This document shows, piece after piece, positions 51,343 to 60,113 of a stretch of 64,000 nucleotides of DNA. This DNA comes from Lewinellaceae bacterium (GTDB taxonomy: Bacteria; Bacteroidota; Bacteroidia; Chitinophagales; Saprospiraceae). Within the stretch, counting starts at the first letter, position 1, and each line of letters starts with the position of its first letter. The position numbers and the translations under genes were made by a program. The notes below the pieces were generated by a model. The model was not told the DNA's origin. It worked only from the letters and a program-made list of their open reading frames with translations, and did no database searches. Location of the stretch: contig JACJYI010000004.1 of the NCBI GenBank assembly GCA_020636225.1, positions 124,001 to 188,000 of the forward strand, written 5' to 3'.

Positions 51343-51999
51343 AGGCCGCAAAATTACGGGTTTCTCCGCCCAGAGGGGTGATCCAGGCTGGATGTTTAAA
51401 AAAGGATTAACCTGGTTGCCAGGGGAGGAAACCATTAAAATGGTTTCTGAATCACGCGGATATACATTCTCAAGCTCCTCCCTATTCATTCTCAATGAGG
51501 CTTGTTGGTTCGAGTGTCTCACTCGAACCGGCTATTGCGCGGTGTCCCACCGCAACCTTTAGAAGGGTGATCATGCTTGGATTGAGGCTCCAATTGAGAG
51601 ATCCATTTTCATGTACCGGTGGGGACACCGGCAGATAAAAGAAGCTGGTGAGACACCAGCACCAATAATGGGTGTTTTGGGCTATTCAAATGTTGACCTT
51701 GTTATTTGGGCAATAATCCTGAATGGATTTGCTTGGTGATTGAGTGGGATTGATAGAGGTGCCCCTAATCTCTTCCCGAAGATCCTGTAGCCCGGGGTTT
51801 TTCATTCGCCGCAGGAGGGCAACCCCGGGTTGGAAATTCAACGAACCCGGGGAAACCATTTTAATGGTTTCATTAGCATGGCAATTGATCATCCCCAGGG
51901 ATAAATCCCTGGGCTACTCTTCTTTGGGATCGATCCATATTCATTACACGGCATCATTCCATGTCTGACTTCCTCCCACTTTGCGCTATTTTTACCGCT
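51343..51999. repeat. Intergenic region of mixed palindromic repeats
   Basis: No gene is supported. Elements include GGAAACCATT/AATGGTTTC stems at 51427-51448 and 51851-51871; GGTTCGAGTG-TCT-CACTCGAACC (51507-51529); GCGGTG-TCC-CACCGC (51539-51553); CCGGTG/CACCGG (51616-51631); and GCTGGTG-AGA-CACCAGC (51644-51660). There are also CCCGGGGTT/AACCCCGGG arms (51791-51829) and CCCAGGGAT-AA-ATCCCTGGG (51894-51913) followed by CTAC. The dispersed 44-base repeat lies inside. The TCT-loop and AAACCATT families recur at 27508-28259 and 35609-35630. Confidence 0.75.
51725..51768. repeat. 44-base dispersed repeat, copy 2
   Basis: This aligns gap-free with 17302-17345 (37 of 44 identical by eye). It is placed between two palindrome groups, and its flanks differ from those of copy 1. 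Confidence 0.6.
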
Positions 52000-52647
52000 G
52001 TGGAAGACAACTACCGGCATAAGGGCATGCGCCGCAAACTGATCGAAACCCTCCGGCACAAGGGCATTCAGGACGAACAGGTGCTGCAGGCCATCTGGGA
52101 TGTGCCCCGGCACTGGTTTCTCGATCGGGCCTTTGAAGAACTGGCCTATGAGGACAAGGCCTTCCCCATCGACAAGGACCAGTCCATTTCCCAGCCCTAT
52201 ACCGTAGCCCGGATGACCGAATTGCTGCAGGTGGAAAAACATCAAAAGGTCCTGGAGATCGGCACCGGATCGGGTTATCAGGCGGCGGTGCTGCACCAGC
52301 TGGGCGCCCGGGTCTTCACGGTCGAACGCCAGAAACTGTTGTATCAGAAGTCCAAAGCTTTTCTCAAGGACCTGGGGTATTCCCGCATCCGCTGCTTTTA
52401 CAAGGATGGGATGTTGGGATTGGAGACCTTTGCACCGTTCGACCGGATCATTGTCACAGCTGCGGCAGAAGATGTACCACAACCACTGCTGGATCAACTT
52501 ACCATCGGGGGGATCCTGGTCATTCCCGTCGGCGACGAAACCCAGGAGATGCGGCGCATCACGCGTTTGGACGACCAGCGGTTTCGAACGGAGACGTTTG
52601 GCACCTACCGTTTTGTCCCCTTCCTGGGTGGCCTGGATGCCAGCTAG
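52000..52647 (+). CDS. pcm: Protein-L-isoaspartate O-methyltransferase
   Basis: The enzyme repairs isoaspartyl residues using S-adenosylmethionine. A GTG at 52000 gives MEDNYRHKGMRRKLIETLRH, the usual N-terminus and 215 residues; the ATG at 51961 would add 13 residues that overlap a TATTTTTA promoter-like element, so it is less likely. QSISQPYTVARMTELLQVEK is the PIMT signature, VLEIGTGSGYQAAVLHQLG the SAM site, and FDRIIVTAAAEDVPQPLLDQ a conserved late motif. Confidence 0.93.
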   Translation: MEDNYRHKGMRRKLIETLRHKGIQDEQVLQAIWDVPRHWFLDRAFEELAYEDKAFPIDKDQSISQPYTVARMTELLQVEKHQKVLEIGTGSGYQAAVLHQLGARVFTVERQKLLYQKSKAFLKDLGYSRIRCFYKDGMLGLETFAPFDRIIVTAAAEDVPQPLLDQLTIGGILVIPVGDETQEMRRITRLDDQRFRTETFGTYRFVPFLGGLDAS

Positions 52648-53177
52648 TTGACCGTCCGGCCCTTGGCTTCCCGGTTGCGAACTGTATTGGAGCGGGAAGC
52701 TTTCAGATCCACCATCAGGGATGCCAGCCCACTTCCCGGAATCGTGTAATAATAGCTGCCTCCATAGTTGACCTGGCCACTGCCTTTCTCCCAGTTGCGG
52801 GCAGACAGGACAAACGTGCCGTTGCGCTTGGGATGCGGTGTAAAGACCAGAAACCGTGAATCATCGCCGGTTTCAAAGCTGATGGCCAGTCTTTCCTGGC
52901 GACCCTGCTGGACCAGCACACCAGGTGTTCCGGCCCTGAAGGTGATCCGATCCACCTCCCGGCCATCCCGCATGACGATCTCACCCATCACGATTTCCGA
53001 ACTGTTCTGTCGGATCTCCCGCTCCAGGACGATATCCTGGGACAGATAGAACTGGATCTTCTTCAGGTCGTCTTCCTGCCACCGGTTCTGTTCGATCAAA
53101 TCGGACGTGAACGGGGTCAGTTTCGGTGAACAGGACAGGAGAAACAGCAGGGGGATCAAGAACAGGTATCGGGACAT
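52644..53177 (-). CDS. Putative lipoprotein of unknown function
   Basis: With the ATG at 53177 the product is 177 residues and begins MSRYLFLIPLLFLLSCSPKL, a lipoprotein signal with Cys16. The mature domain is beta-rich: IQFYLSQDIVLEREIRQNSS, EIVMRDGREVDRITFRAGTP, RLAISFETGDDSRFLVFTPH and QVNYGGSYYYTIPG. No family is recognised. Its 3' end overlaps the pcm stop by 4 bases in convergent orientation. Confidence 0.68.
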   Translation of the reverse strand: MSRYLFLIPLLFLLSCSPKLTPFTSDLIEQNRWQEDDLKKIQFYLSQDIVLEREIRQNSSEIVMGEIVMRDGREVDRITFRAGTPGVLVQQGRQERLAISFETGDDSRFLVFTPHPKRNGTFVLSARNWEKGSGQVNYGGSYYYTIPGSGLASLMVDLKASRSNTVRNREAKGRTVN

Positions 53178-53375
53178 AGTGGTTCGTTTTGGTCTACAAA
53201 GAACGCTACCCCGTCCAGAAGAAAGATGGCCAGGGAGGGCCTTTAACGCCATATTAACCGATCTGGACTACAAATTCCACACCAAATCTTCCGCATTCTA
53301 CCTGTCACAAAAGTTGACAAGGTTGTCTTGTCTCCTTCCCCTGGTTTCGGCATATTGTTTGTTCTAAGGTCTACC

Positions 53376-54056
53376 ATGCGAACGTCTCTCATTTTTCTGA
53401 TGATCCTTCTGGGTCTTTGCATCGTGCAGCTTCGCGCTCAGGATGTTGTTTTTCAGCAGGAACTGAAAGGGGAGGTCTTCCCGATCGGCCATTTATTGCG
53501 CTGGCAAACGTCCTACGAAGTGCCGGGTATCCAATTCGTCCTGGAGCAATCGACGGATGGCCTGAATTTCAATGAGCTCACCAGGATGCAAGGCCAGGGC
53601 AATGCATCGATACAGAATGACTACCAGTTTCTGGCTCCCGATGTCGTGGAGACCTTGAACTACTATCGTGTTCGTGTCGAACGGAACAAACAACCGGTCG
53701 CCTCTTCAGCGATCCTCGCTTTGCGAAATACGATGACCAACCAATTCGCCATCTTGCGCTATTCGGATATCCTGCCCATCACCACATTCGACGTGGAAGT
53801 CCAGGGTCGGGCCCGGGGTATGCTCAACTGGCAGATCCGCCATCTCCAGCAGGATGTGGAAGATCATGGTGAATGGCTGATGGATGTCGGAGTCAATGAC
53901 TACCAGGTGGACCTCTCCCATCTGCCAGAAGGACCCTATCAACTGGCCCTGCAATTCGGTGAAGAACGGGAAACCCTGACCATTCGGAAGGTCAGCGAGG
54001 CAACCCTCAGGACCATGACCGCCGGAAGTGATCCGCTCCCGAACAATCAGCGCTAG
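53376..54056 (+). CDS. Exported protein of unknown function with a fibronectin-III-like region
   Basis: The 226-residue product has a signal peptide (MRTSLIFLMILLGLCIVQLR then AQ). Residues about 30-110 read like a fibronectin-type III or similar beta sandwich, with HLLRWQTSYEVPGIQFVLEQ, STDGLNFNELTRM and LNYYRVRVERNKQPVASSAI. The pattern 'EQSTDGLNF...YYRV' is common in Bacteroidota secreted proteins. The rest is unassigned. The stop overlaps that of the convergent tadA gene by 4 bases. The start at 53376 was chosen for the signal peptide. Confidence 0.68.
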   Translation: MRTSLIFLMILLGLCIVQLRAQDVVFQQELKGEVFPIGHLLRWQTSYEVPGIQFVLEQSTDGLNFNELTRMQGQGNASIQNDYQFLAPDVVETLNYYRVRVERNKQPVASSAILALRNTMTNQFAILRYSDILPITTFDVEVQGRARGMLNWQIRHLQQDVEDHGEWLMDVGVNDYQVDLSHLPEGPYQLALQFGEERETLTIRKVSEATLRTMTAGSDPLPNNQR

Positions 54057-54502
54057 GCATTCCGCTTCTTTTTGAAAAACGACTTGAGCAGTTCCCCGCA
54101 TTCTTCATGAAGAATGCCAAATTCGACTGTCGTTCCTGGATGCAGCAGGGATTTTCCGTATCGCATGAAGCCGCGTTTCTCATCATCTGCACCATAGACG
54201 ATGCGTCCCAGTTGCGCCCAGTGGATGGCTCCGGCACACATCACACAGGGCTCCAGCGTGACATAGAGGGTGCACTCCGGCAGGTATTTGCTACCGAGAT
54301 AGTCGGATGCTGAGGTAATACAGAGGATCTCGGCATGGGCCGTCACATCGTTCAACTGTTCCGTGGTATTATGGGCCCGGGCAATGATCCTGCCCTTGCA
54401 GACCAGGACCGCCCCGACAGGGACTTCGTCCAGCTCCCGGGCTTTTTGCGCTTCCGCCAGGGCCTGGCGCATGAAGTAGGTATCGTCGTATACGGTGATC
54501 AT
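54053..54502 (-). CDS. tadA: tRNA-specific adenosine deaminase (TadA-like)
   Basis: The 149-residue zinc deaminase makes inosine at wobble position 34 of tRNA-Arg(ACG). The N-terminus YFMRQALAEAQKARELDEVP is the usual helix, followed by VGAVLVCKGRIIARAHN. Zinc ligands are in VTAHAEILCI (HAE) and TLEPCVMCAGAIHWAQLGRI (PCxxC). The C-terminus (ECGELLKSFFKKKRNA) is the expected tRNA-binding tail. Guanine and cytosine deaminases of the same fold are alternatives, but the sequence favours TadA. Confidence 0.9.
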   Translation of the reverse strand: MITVYDDTYFMRQALAEAQKARELDEVPVGAVLVCKGRIIARAHNTTEQLNDVTAHAEILCITSASDYLGSKYLPECTLYVTLEPCVMCAGAIHWAQLGRIVYGADDEKRGFMRYGKSLLHPGTTVEFGILHEECGELLKSFFKKKRNA

Positions 54503-54505
54503 GGA

Positions 54506-55030
54506 TCAATGGGATTCCGGCACCTTCCCCGTGTCCGGGTCCCGTGGCAGGGTGAACTTGATCGGCAGATTGAAGCGCACAGCCACCGGCTGCCCATTCT
54601 TGTATCCCGGCCTCCAGACGATCCCGTCCCGGATCATCCGGCGGATCTGGGCCTCGGCTACCGCACCCAGTCCGTCTCCCGGATCCTGGAGGACTTCACC
54701 GAATTCCACCGAGCCATCTTTCTGGATAATGAACTGAACCACGGCCTCGCCCATCGTCTGTTTGGCCTTGGCTTCCGGAGGATAGGTCACCCCGGTCGAG
54801 ATATAATCCATCAACGATTGCACCGAGCAGCGGTATCTGGCAGCATCATCCGGAAGGTCCATGTCTTCACAACCCGGGAATCGGGGCATCACCTCGGCGA
54901 CATCCACCACCTCATCCGTGGAGGTCTTGGCATCGGCATCATGGGAGGTAGAGGATTGGCAGGCAGCGACCATCAGGGTCAGGATGGTGAAGAAGACGGG
55001 AAGGATCCCGATCTGGACATTCTTGGTCAT
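54506..55030 (-). CDS. Lipoprotein with a TonB C-terminal domain
   Basis: The product of 174 residues begins MTKNVQIGILPVFFTILTLM with a cleavage region at VAAC (Cys24); an ATG three codons upstream is an alternative start. A short acidic linker leads to a TonB-type C-terminal domain (about 90-165): YPPEAKAKQTMGEAVVQFII, DGSVEFGEVLQDPGDGLGAV and MIRDGIVWRPGYKNGQPVAV. There is no long Pro-rich spanning segment and the anchor is a lipid, so classic energy transduction from an inner-membrane ExbBD complex is doubtful. tadA follows 3 bases after its stop. Confidence 0.8.
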   Translation of the reverse strand: MTKNVQIGILPVFFTILTLMVAACQSSTSHDADAKTSTDEVVDVAEVMPRFPGCEDMDLPDDAARYRCSVQSLMDYISTGVTYPPEAKAKQTMGEAVVQFIIQKDGSVEFGEVLQDPGDGLGAVAEAQIRRMIRDGIVWRPGYKNGQPVAVRFNLPIKFTLPRDPDTGKVPESH

Positions 55031-55143
55031 GTGTATCATGAAGACAAAAATCGCAGCCCTGCGGGAATATCCGGTTCAATTCGAAGAAAAAAGTCGGCTT
55101 CGGTCAAAAATGGGCATAAACCGTTGCCAAAAAAGAGGTGAAC

Positions 55144-55908
55144 TCACCAGGTCGACACAGAAACCGGTTCTTCCAGCAGGCAACGCACCCATTCCGGAAT
55201 CGGGTCACCGCCTTCTTTGACCAGGGTGGCCTTCATTTGCTGGGTTACCTCAACCCGCCAGTAGTGTTCGCCACTGTTCACACCGCTAAAACGAAGGATA
55301 TAGCGAAACTCATAGCCCCTGGCCGTGGGAGCGATCTCAATATCATTCGCCTGCAACAATCCCTCCCGCACATCCACACCGGTGACACCCTGGATCGATT
55401 GGAATTCGTTGCCGAGTGCCATGATATTCATGGGTTTTCGTGCCCGAATGGTCAAGGCATTTTCACTCTCTGTCCAACGATTGACCCGGTCGATCACCAG
55501 ATTGTAGGAAGTCAGGAGTTCATTGATCACCGGATGGTCGATCTGCATCAGCCCCTGGTTGATCGATCGTGCCCAGGGCGCATCCTTGCGATAGATGACC
55601 TGCAACTGGTCGATCGGTGGGAAGGAGCTGGTGTGAATGTGGCATTTGCTCAGATTCTGGACCGCCGGAAGCTGCTCATAGGCTGCCTTGAGCATCTCAA
55701 AAATCCGGTTTACCTCCCGGCTGGGCAGTGTAACAGAGGCGTAGCGCAGCTCATCTTCCGAGCCAGACAATCGCAGGGTTAATCTCGCCGCATCCCGCTG
55801 ATATTTCCGGGTCAATGAGGTTGGCATAGCCTGACCCTCCAGATCCGGCAGGAAACCGATCAGGAGCATTCCGATGATGACGATGGCGATCTGGCGTTTC
55901 ACCCCCAT
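55144..55908 (-). CDS. Exported protein of unknown function
   Basis: The 254-residue product has a signal peptide or N-terminal membrane anchor (MGVKRQIAIVIIGMLLIGFL). The mature part alternates helices and strands (ARLTLRLSGSEDELRYASVT, REVNRIFEMLKAAYEQLPAV, IDRVNRWTESENALTIRARK, EFRYILRFSGVNSGEHYWRV) and has only two cysteines. I recognise no family. There is a gap of about 110 bases between it and the TonB lipoprotein gene, with nothing in it. Confidence 0.68.
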   Translation of the reverse strand: MGVKRQIAIVIIGMLLIGFLPDLEGQAMPTSLTRKYQRDAARLTLRLSGSEDELRYASVTLPSREVNRIFEMLKAAYEQLPAVQNLSKCHIHTSSFPPIDQLQVIYRKDAPWARSINQGLMQIDHPVINELLTSYNLVIDRVNRWTESENALTIRARKPMNIMALGNEFQSIQGVTGVDVREGLLQANDIEIAPTARGYEFRYILRFSGVNSGEHYWRVEVTQQMKATLVKEGGDPIPEWVRCLLEEPVSVSTW

Positions 55909-56059
55909 AAATTACAAACATTCTGACGAATTCGAAAGCGCGGCACCTTCAGGTCATCCGATTTTTCGACCATCAACCATTCATTGCCCAATTTTAGTGC
56001 CATACCTGTCGACCAGGGGTTTGAAGGCTGAAACTGGTCGGACTTGTCCGGAACGATGA

Positions 56060-56422
56060 TCAACCGAACATTCGGGGAAGAAAGATCAAGGCAGCAATGC
56101 TCAGGGCGATGATGGCCGCGACCAGAACAGCCCCGGAGGCCATGTCCTTGGCACGGCCTATGGCCGGATGGAGATCAGGATGGAGGCGATCCAGGGATTC
56201 TTCCAGTGCAGAATTGAGGAGCTCCATACTGATGACCAGCCCACTGACCAGCAAAATGGCCACCCACTCCAGACGATCCAGCCCAAACCACCAACCGGCG
56301 ATCAGAACCAGGACCAGAGCGACCAGATGGACCCTCATGTGTCGTTCCGAACGACATCCTTGCACCACACCCGACCAGGAGCAGGCCAATCGATTCCAAA
56401 AGGTGTAGGGTGGTCGATTCAT
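56060..56422 (-). CDS. dgkA: Diacylglycerol/undecaprenol kinase (DgkA family)
   Basis: The 120-residue membrane protein has three hydrophobic segments and the DgkA signature LVISMELLNSALEESLDRLH with the catalytic Glu, and IGRAKDMASGAVLVAAIIAL. The N-terminal CSWSGVVQGCRSERHMRVHL is the amphipathic helix typical of Gram-positive and Bacteroidota undecaprenol kinases. It phosphorylates undecaprenol or diacylglycerol at the inner membrane. Its start overlaps the stop of the EEP-like membrane protein gene by 4 bases. Confidence 0.92.
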   Translation of the reverse strand: MNRPPYTFWNRLACSWSGVVQGCRSERHMRVHLVALVLVLIAGWWFGLDRLEWVAILLVSGLVISMELLNSALEESLDRLHPDLHPAIGRAKDMASGAVLVAAIIALSIAALIFLPRMFG

Positions 56423-57345
56423 TTGAATTGATAGGTACCCGAAATGCCCAGAAACCGACCCGTAGAATCGATCTCGTTCCGGAAGGCGATACAGGCAAGT
56501 TCGCTGCTGTAGAAAATATGATCGGTAGGCTTGTCCAGAAAGTCCTTCAGGCCCGGCAGATAACCCCTTCTGCTGTCCAGCAACCCGGTCTTTTCCCGAA
56601 ACTCCCGGATCTCGGGAGCCCAGCTGACCTCATTGAATTGTCCGATCACCAGGATGGGGTAGGACCGCTCACCCACCAGGTCAGAGGTCAGCTTCAACTG
56701 ATCTTTTCGCAAGATCAGGTCGGTCTGGGCAAACATGGGATACATGAATGTCGCGACGAATTCGAGGGTATCCGAAGCTTCCGGCACCATCAAGATGCCA
56801 GCCAGCTGGGGCTGCTCCTGCTCTCCGCTGATGTGGGTAATGCCCAGGGGCCACCGCGAAAAAACCCATAACCCCTGGTCCGGATGATCCGCGCCAAAGT
56901 AATAGGGGTAACTGGTACCCAGACTGTCCTTCAGGTCCAGGATCAGCAGCGGGTCGATCGATTGAAGGATCATCAGGTCAGCCATACTGTCCTTCAAGAT
57001 AGCCAGTTGCGCATAAGGATCATTCAGCCCCCCCAGATCCAATTGGGCGATCTGGAACTCCCTGGAAGCATTGGGTGCCTCCAGGCGGATGGTCTGGTTG
57101 GAACTGGTCTTGATGAACAGGGCCAGAATGGCTGCACTGAAAAAACTGACAAAGGTGAGCCGATCGTGCCTGAAGAGAAGGAAGATCAACCCCAAGGCCA
57201 CATAGGCGATCATGATCTGCCCGGCATAGGCTGCCCATCGTCTGAAGAGGAGCATCTCCGGCGGAAAGATGATGAACAGGGCACCCAGGATGATCCCCAA
57301 CCCGGTCAGATTGACCAACAAGCGACGACTGAAGAGCGACTTCAT
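56419..57345 (-). CDS. Membrane-anchored EEP-like protein with degenerate active site
   Basis: The 308-residue product has three N-terminal membrane helices (about residues 9-27, 38-57, 65-83) and then a domain arranged like endonuclease/exonuclease/phosphatase proteins. LMILQSIDPLL sits where QE is usual, PILVIGQFNEVSWAPEIREF replaces the GDFN motif with GQFN, and PTDHIFYSSELACI is followed by a short end (FLGISGTYQFK) that lacks the final SDH motif. Catalysis is therefore unlikely. It overlaps the dgkA gene by 4 bases, so a role near envelope lipids is possible but speculative. Confidence 0.7.
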   Translation of the reverse strand: MKSLFSRRLLVNLTGLGIILGALFIIFPPEMLLFRRWAAYAGQIMIAYVALGLIFLLFRHDRLTFVSFFSAAILALFIKTSSNQTIRLEAPNASREFQIAQLDLGGLNDPYAQLAILKDSMADLMILQSIDPLLILDLKDSLGTSYPYYFGADHPDQGLWVFSRWPLGITHISGEQEQPQLAGILMVPEASDTLEFVATFMYPMFAQTDLILRKDQLKLTSDLVGERSYPILVIGQFNEVSWAPEIREFREKTGLLDSRRGYLPGLKDFLDKPTDHIFYSSELACIAFRNEIDSTGRFLGISGTYQFK

Positions 57346-57367
57346 ACAATAAAGGTAACGTTGCCGG

Positions 57368-59974
57368 TCAATCCAGGGGCAGGGCCAGTACAGCGGTCAT
57401 CTTGAAATGATCCACCCGGCCATCCAGCCGGTACCGTTCAAACCAGAGCACGTAGACGCCGGGGCCAGCCGGTTGCCCACCTTCCTGGTCCCCTTGCCAG
57501 GCCAGTAGTCCTTCCCTGCCAAGGTATTCTGTATCGGCGATCTTCTTGACAAACCGACCTTCCCGATCAAACACACGCGCATTCAGAATATGCCCCGATT
57601 CGTTCAGGCGATATCGGATCAGCAAGGCATCCTGCCAGCCATCGCCATCCGGGGAAAACACCTTGGATTCCAATGAAAATCCTTCCGAGGGATCCATCTC
57701 CAGATCCCGGTATTGTGAGTTCTGCCGGGTCGGTGTGCCAAATCCCGAATCCTCACTGGCCGATTGCCAGTTGGAGGCAATCCCGGCTGGTTGATCGGGA
57801 CTGACCCTTTCCAGGGTCACGCCCTCGGGATCGTCCAGGAGCGGGTTCTGCATGGAAGCCTGGTAGGAAAAGCCGTCCAGCAGGACCAGACCCGGTCCAT
57901 CCTGGAAATACACGGTCACATTGCCACTGTCATTGGACCAGGCCGGTACGGCCGTCTGCAGGATCAGCCCCGGCTCAGCGGAAGGCCATGTTGATTGGAC
58001 AAACTGGGGATCAGCGGTCAGGACCAGATGATCACCGGGAAAACACAGAGCCTGTTGATCCACTGGTCGCACCTCTTCCTTTCCGGGCTGGATATTGCCG
58101 ATCAGGATATGCTCCATGGAGATGATCTTGTCCGACACATTGACCACCTCCAGAAAATCGACACCGCTGGTCGGTGGGTCATAGAGAAGCTCATTGACCA
58201 GCAGATCGCCCGGTTCGGGTCGCTCCGGCAAGCCCACCGGACGGGACGTCGCAGCACTCGCGGAATTCCCCAGGCAATCCGGTAAGTCCATCGTTGAGGT
58301 GACCTGGTAGATCACACCGGTCTGTAAAGGTATCGCCAGGTCGACCTGCACCTGGAAGCCGGAGGCCAACCGGGTGATCTGATCGATCGGAACAACCGGA
58401 TCCAGGGTGATCCATGACAACTGCGGATCCCCGTCCACCCGCTCATCAAAATCAAGGATGAGCCGGGTATCGGATGCAGGCCAGACTCGCAACAAGCGAG
58501 GGCCCTGGCTGTCGGGATTGGATTGGTTGACACTATTGGGCCTGCCGGGAGTCCCTCCGGTAGGATCCGTGCTGCTGGTCCAGTTGCCTTCCCGATCGCA
58601 ACGGCGGCCCGGGTCGATCAGTTCCAGTGACCAGCCCCCGTCCCGCTTGACCGTCGTGGCATGCCAGTCATCGAGATAATTGACCTCGTCGATGATCTCT
58701 CCGGCGGCGGTCAGGATACGCAGCTGTGCGCCATCATTGGTCAGAGACGGGAATCCCGTCACGCCCAGGATATCCGGTATGCCGACAAACAGATCGTCAT
58801 CTCCGGTGCGGGTCAGGACGAGATAACTGCCGGGCAACATCAAATGATCTGGCAAGGTCGTTTGCGAGGTGCTTGTCGCAAAACTCAGCCCTCCGATATC
58901 CAGGACCTCCGAGGTTGGATTGTACAACTCGATGTATTCCGCTTCTGGCTGGGCCACCACCGGCGTGGGGTCGGCCATGATCTCACTGATCAGGATCTCA
59001 CCTTCTGCCGGCGCCCGGGCCAGGAGATAGGGAAAGTCGATCCGCAAAGTGTCAACGGTATTGCCGGCAGTATCGGCCAGTCCATAGGCTTCGAGAGTGT
59101 AGGTGGTCAGGGTGACCATCGGGTTTGTCCAGATGAGGTTGACCTGAGCCGGGGTCTGGTCCGACCAGTCGGCCATGGCCGGCTGGCCCAGGTCAGGGGA
59201 CAGGTTGTAGCGCGTCGCATCACTGGCTTCTGCTTCGCGAAGAGGCTCGGAGAACAGGACGCGAATCTCCTGCTGGTCGACCACCTCCACACCGGTCAAT
59301 TGAGGTGGGGTCAGATCAGGCAACAGGGCCTCGATCCGGAAATCGTCGAAGAAGAATTTATCCGTTCGGGTGGACGTATAGGTACAACGAGGGCCAAAGA
59401 TGGCTCCGGCCATCCCGGAATAGGTATCATCCTGGAAGATCAGGTCGGGCTGAAGGTTGGTTCCCCCGGTATAATCCACTGCCATGGTCCACTGGCCGAT
59501 GGTGGTGCGGGTGATGCGAAGGCGGCACTGTGCGCTACTGCCCCCGACTGCACCGGCTGTCCCGGTACCTAACAGCACGGGATTGCCGGCATCGAGTCGG
59601 ATCAACCGGATCGCATCCTGGCTACCGGTCTCCCCGATCTCGAGCAGGTAACCGCTGGCCAGGCTGAGATCGGCCTGATCGGCCTGAAGGACCAGTTGCA
59701 GGGCATTGCTGGTGGACGGAGAGAAATCGAGATTCATCCAGAAGGACCATACGATGCTATCCGGGATGTCGACCACTGCATAGAGCTGGGATACACCTGC
59801 CTGGGGAGCATTCAATTGTAGCTGATTCCCACCATTGACGATGAAATCATTGACATCGCCCTGCCAGGCCGTCCCCTGGGTCAGGTCACCATCCTCAAAA
59901 TCATCGGACCATTGGGCATGGAGCCCGATGGTCATACCGCAAACAAAGCAGAGCAGAAGGGAAAAACGGATCAT
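57368..59974 (-). CDS. Large secreted protein with Ig-like and lamin-tail (LTD) domains
   Basis: The 868-residue product begins MIRFSLLLCFVCGMTIGLHA; a TTG at 59992 would add six residues and was rejected. After a concanavalin-like N-terminal region come a bacterial Ig-like stretch (TGVEVVDQQEIRVLFSEPLR, about 230-250) and an LTD domain (GEILISEIMADPTPVVAQPE onward, about 330-460). A second Ig-like or LTD pair follows (GDLLVNELLYDPPTSGVDFL, about 590), and a C-terminal FlgD-like segment (SPDGDGWQDALLIRYRLNES, about 780-868) of the type that ends surface or gliding-associated proteins. It is probably cell-surface; the function is unknown. The stop is 22 bases before the EEP-like gene's start. 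Confidence 0.82.
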   Translation of the reverse strand: MIRFSLLLCFVCGMTIGLHAQWSDDFEDGDLTQGTAWQGDVNDFIVNGGNQLQLNAPQAGVSQLYAVVDIPDSIVWSFWMNLDFSPSTSNALQLVLQADQADLSLASGYLLEIGETGSQDAIRLIRLDAGNPVLLGTGTAGAVGGSSAQCRLRITRTTIGQWTMAVDYTGGTNLQPDLIFQDDTYSGMAGAIFGPRCTYTSTRTDKFFFDDFRIEALLPDLTPPQLTGVEVVDQQEIRVLFSEPLREAEASDATRYNLSPDLGQPAMADWSDQTPAQVNLIWTNPMVTLTTYTLEAYGLADTAGNTVDTLRIDFPYLLARAPAEGEILISEIMADPTPVVAQPEAEYIELYNPTSEVLDIGGLSFATSTSQTTLPDHLMLPGSYLVLTRTGDDDLFVGIPDILGVTGFPSLTNDGAQLRILTAAGEIIDEVNYLDDWHATTVKRDGGWSLELIDPGRRCDREGNWTSSTDPTGGTPGRPNSVNQSNPDSQGPRLLRVWPASDTRLILDFDERVDGDPQLSWITLDPVVPIDQITRLASGFQVQVDLAIPLQTGVIYQVTSTMDLPDCLGNSASAATSRPVGLPERPEPGDLLVNELLYDPPTSGVDFLEVVNVSDKIISMEHILIGNIQPGKEEVRPVDQQALCFPGDHLVLTADPQFVQSTWPSAEPGLILQTAVPAWSNDSGNVTVYFQDGPGLVLLDGFSYQASMQNPLLDDPEGVTLERVSPDQPAGIASNWQSASEDSGFGTPTRQNSQYRDLEMDPSEGFSLESKVFSPDGDGWQDALLIRYRLNESGHILNARVFDREGRFVKKIADTEYLGREGLLAWQGDQEGGQPAGPGVYVLWFERYRLDGRVDHFKMTAVLALPLD

Positions 59975-60091
59975 GGTCTCGAATTTAGACAATCCCGGAG
60001 GGACGCCGACGTTATTTTTCCGTCAAAGGCCTGATATCCTGCCATCCCTGCAGCTTCAGGCAGCGAGACACAGCGGTTTTACGGACCAGAT

Positions 60092-60099
60092 TATCTTTG
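60092..60099 (+). promoter_or_regulatory. -7 promoter element TATCTTTG for asd
   Basis: This exact TAnnTTTG match lies 14 bases upstream of the ATG at 60114 and supports that start over the longer frame that begins at 59835. Confidence 0.6.
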
Positions 60100-60113
60100 A
60101 TAAAATTTCCAAC

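Noticed and set aside
59835..60113. N-terminal extension of asd
   Set aside because: It is antisense to the lamin-tail gene and precedes a perfect -7 element; the NADP-binding motif begins at the ATG at 60114.
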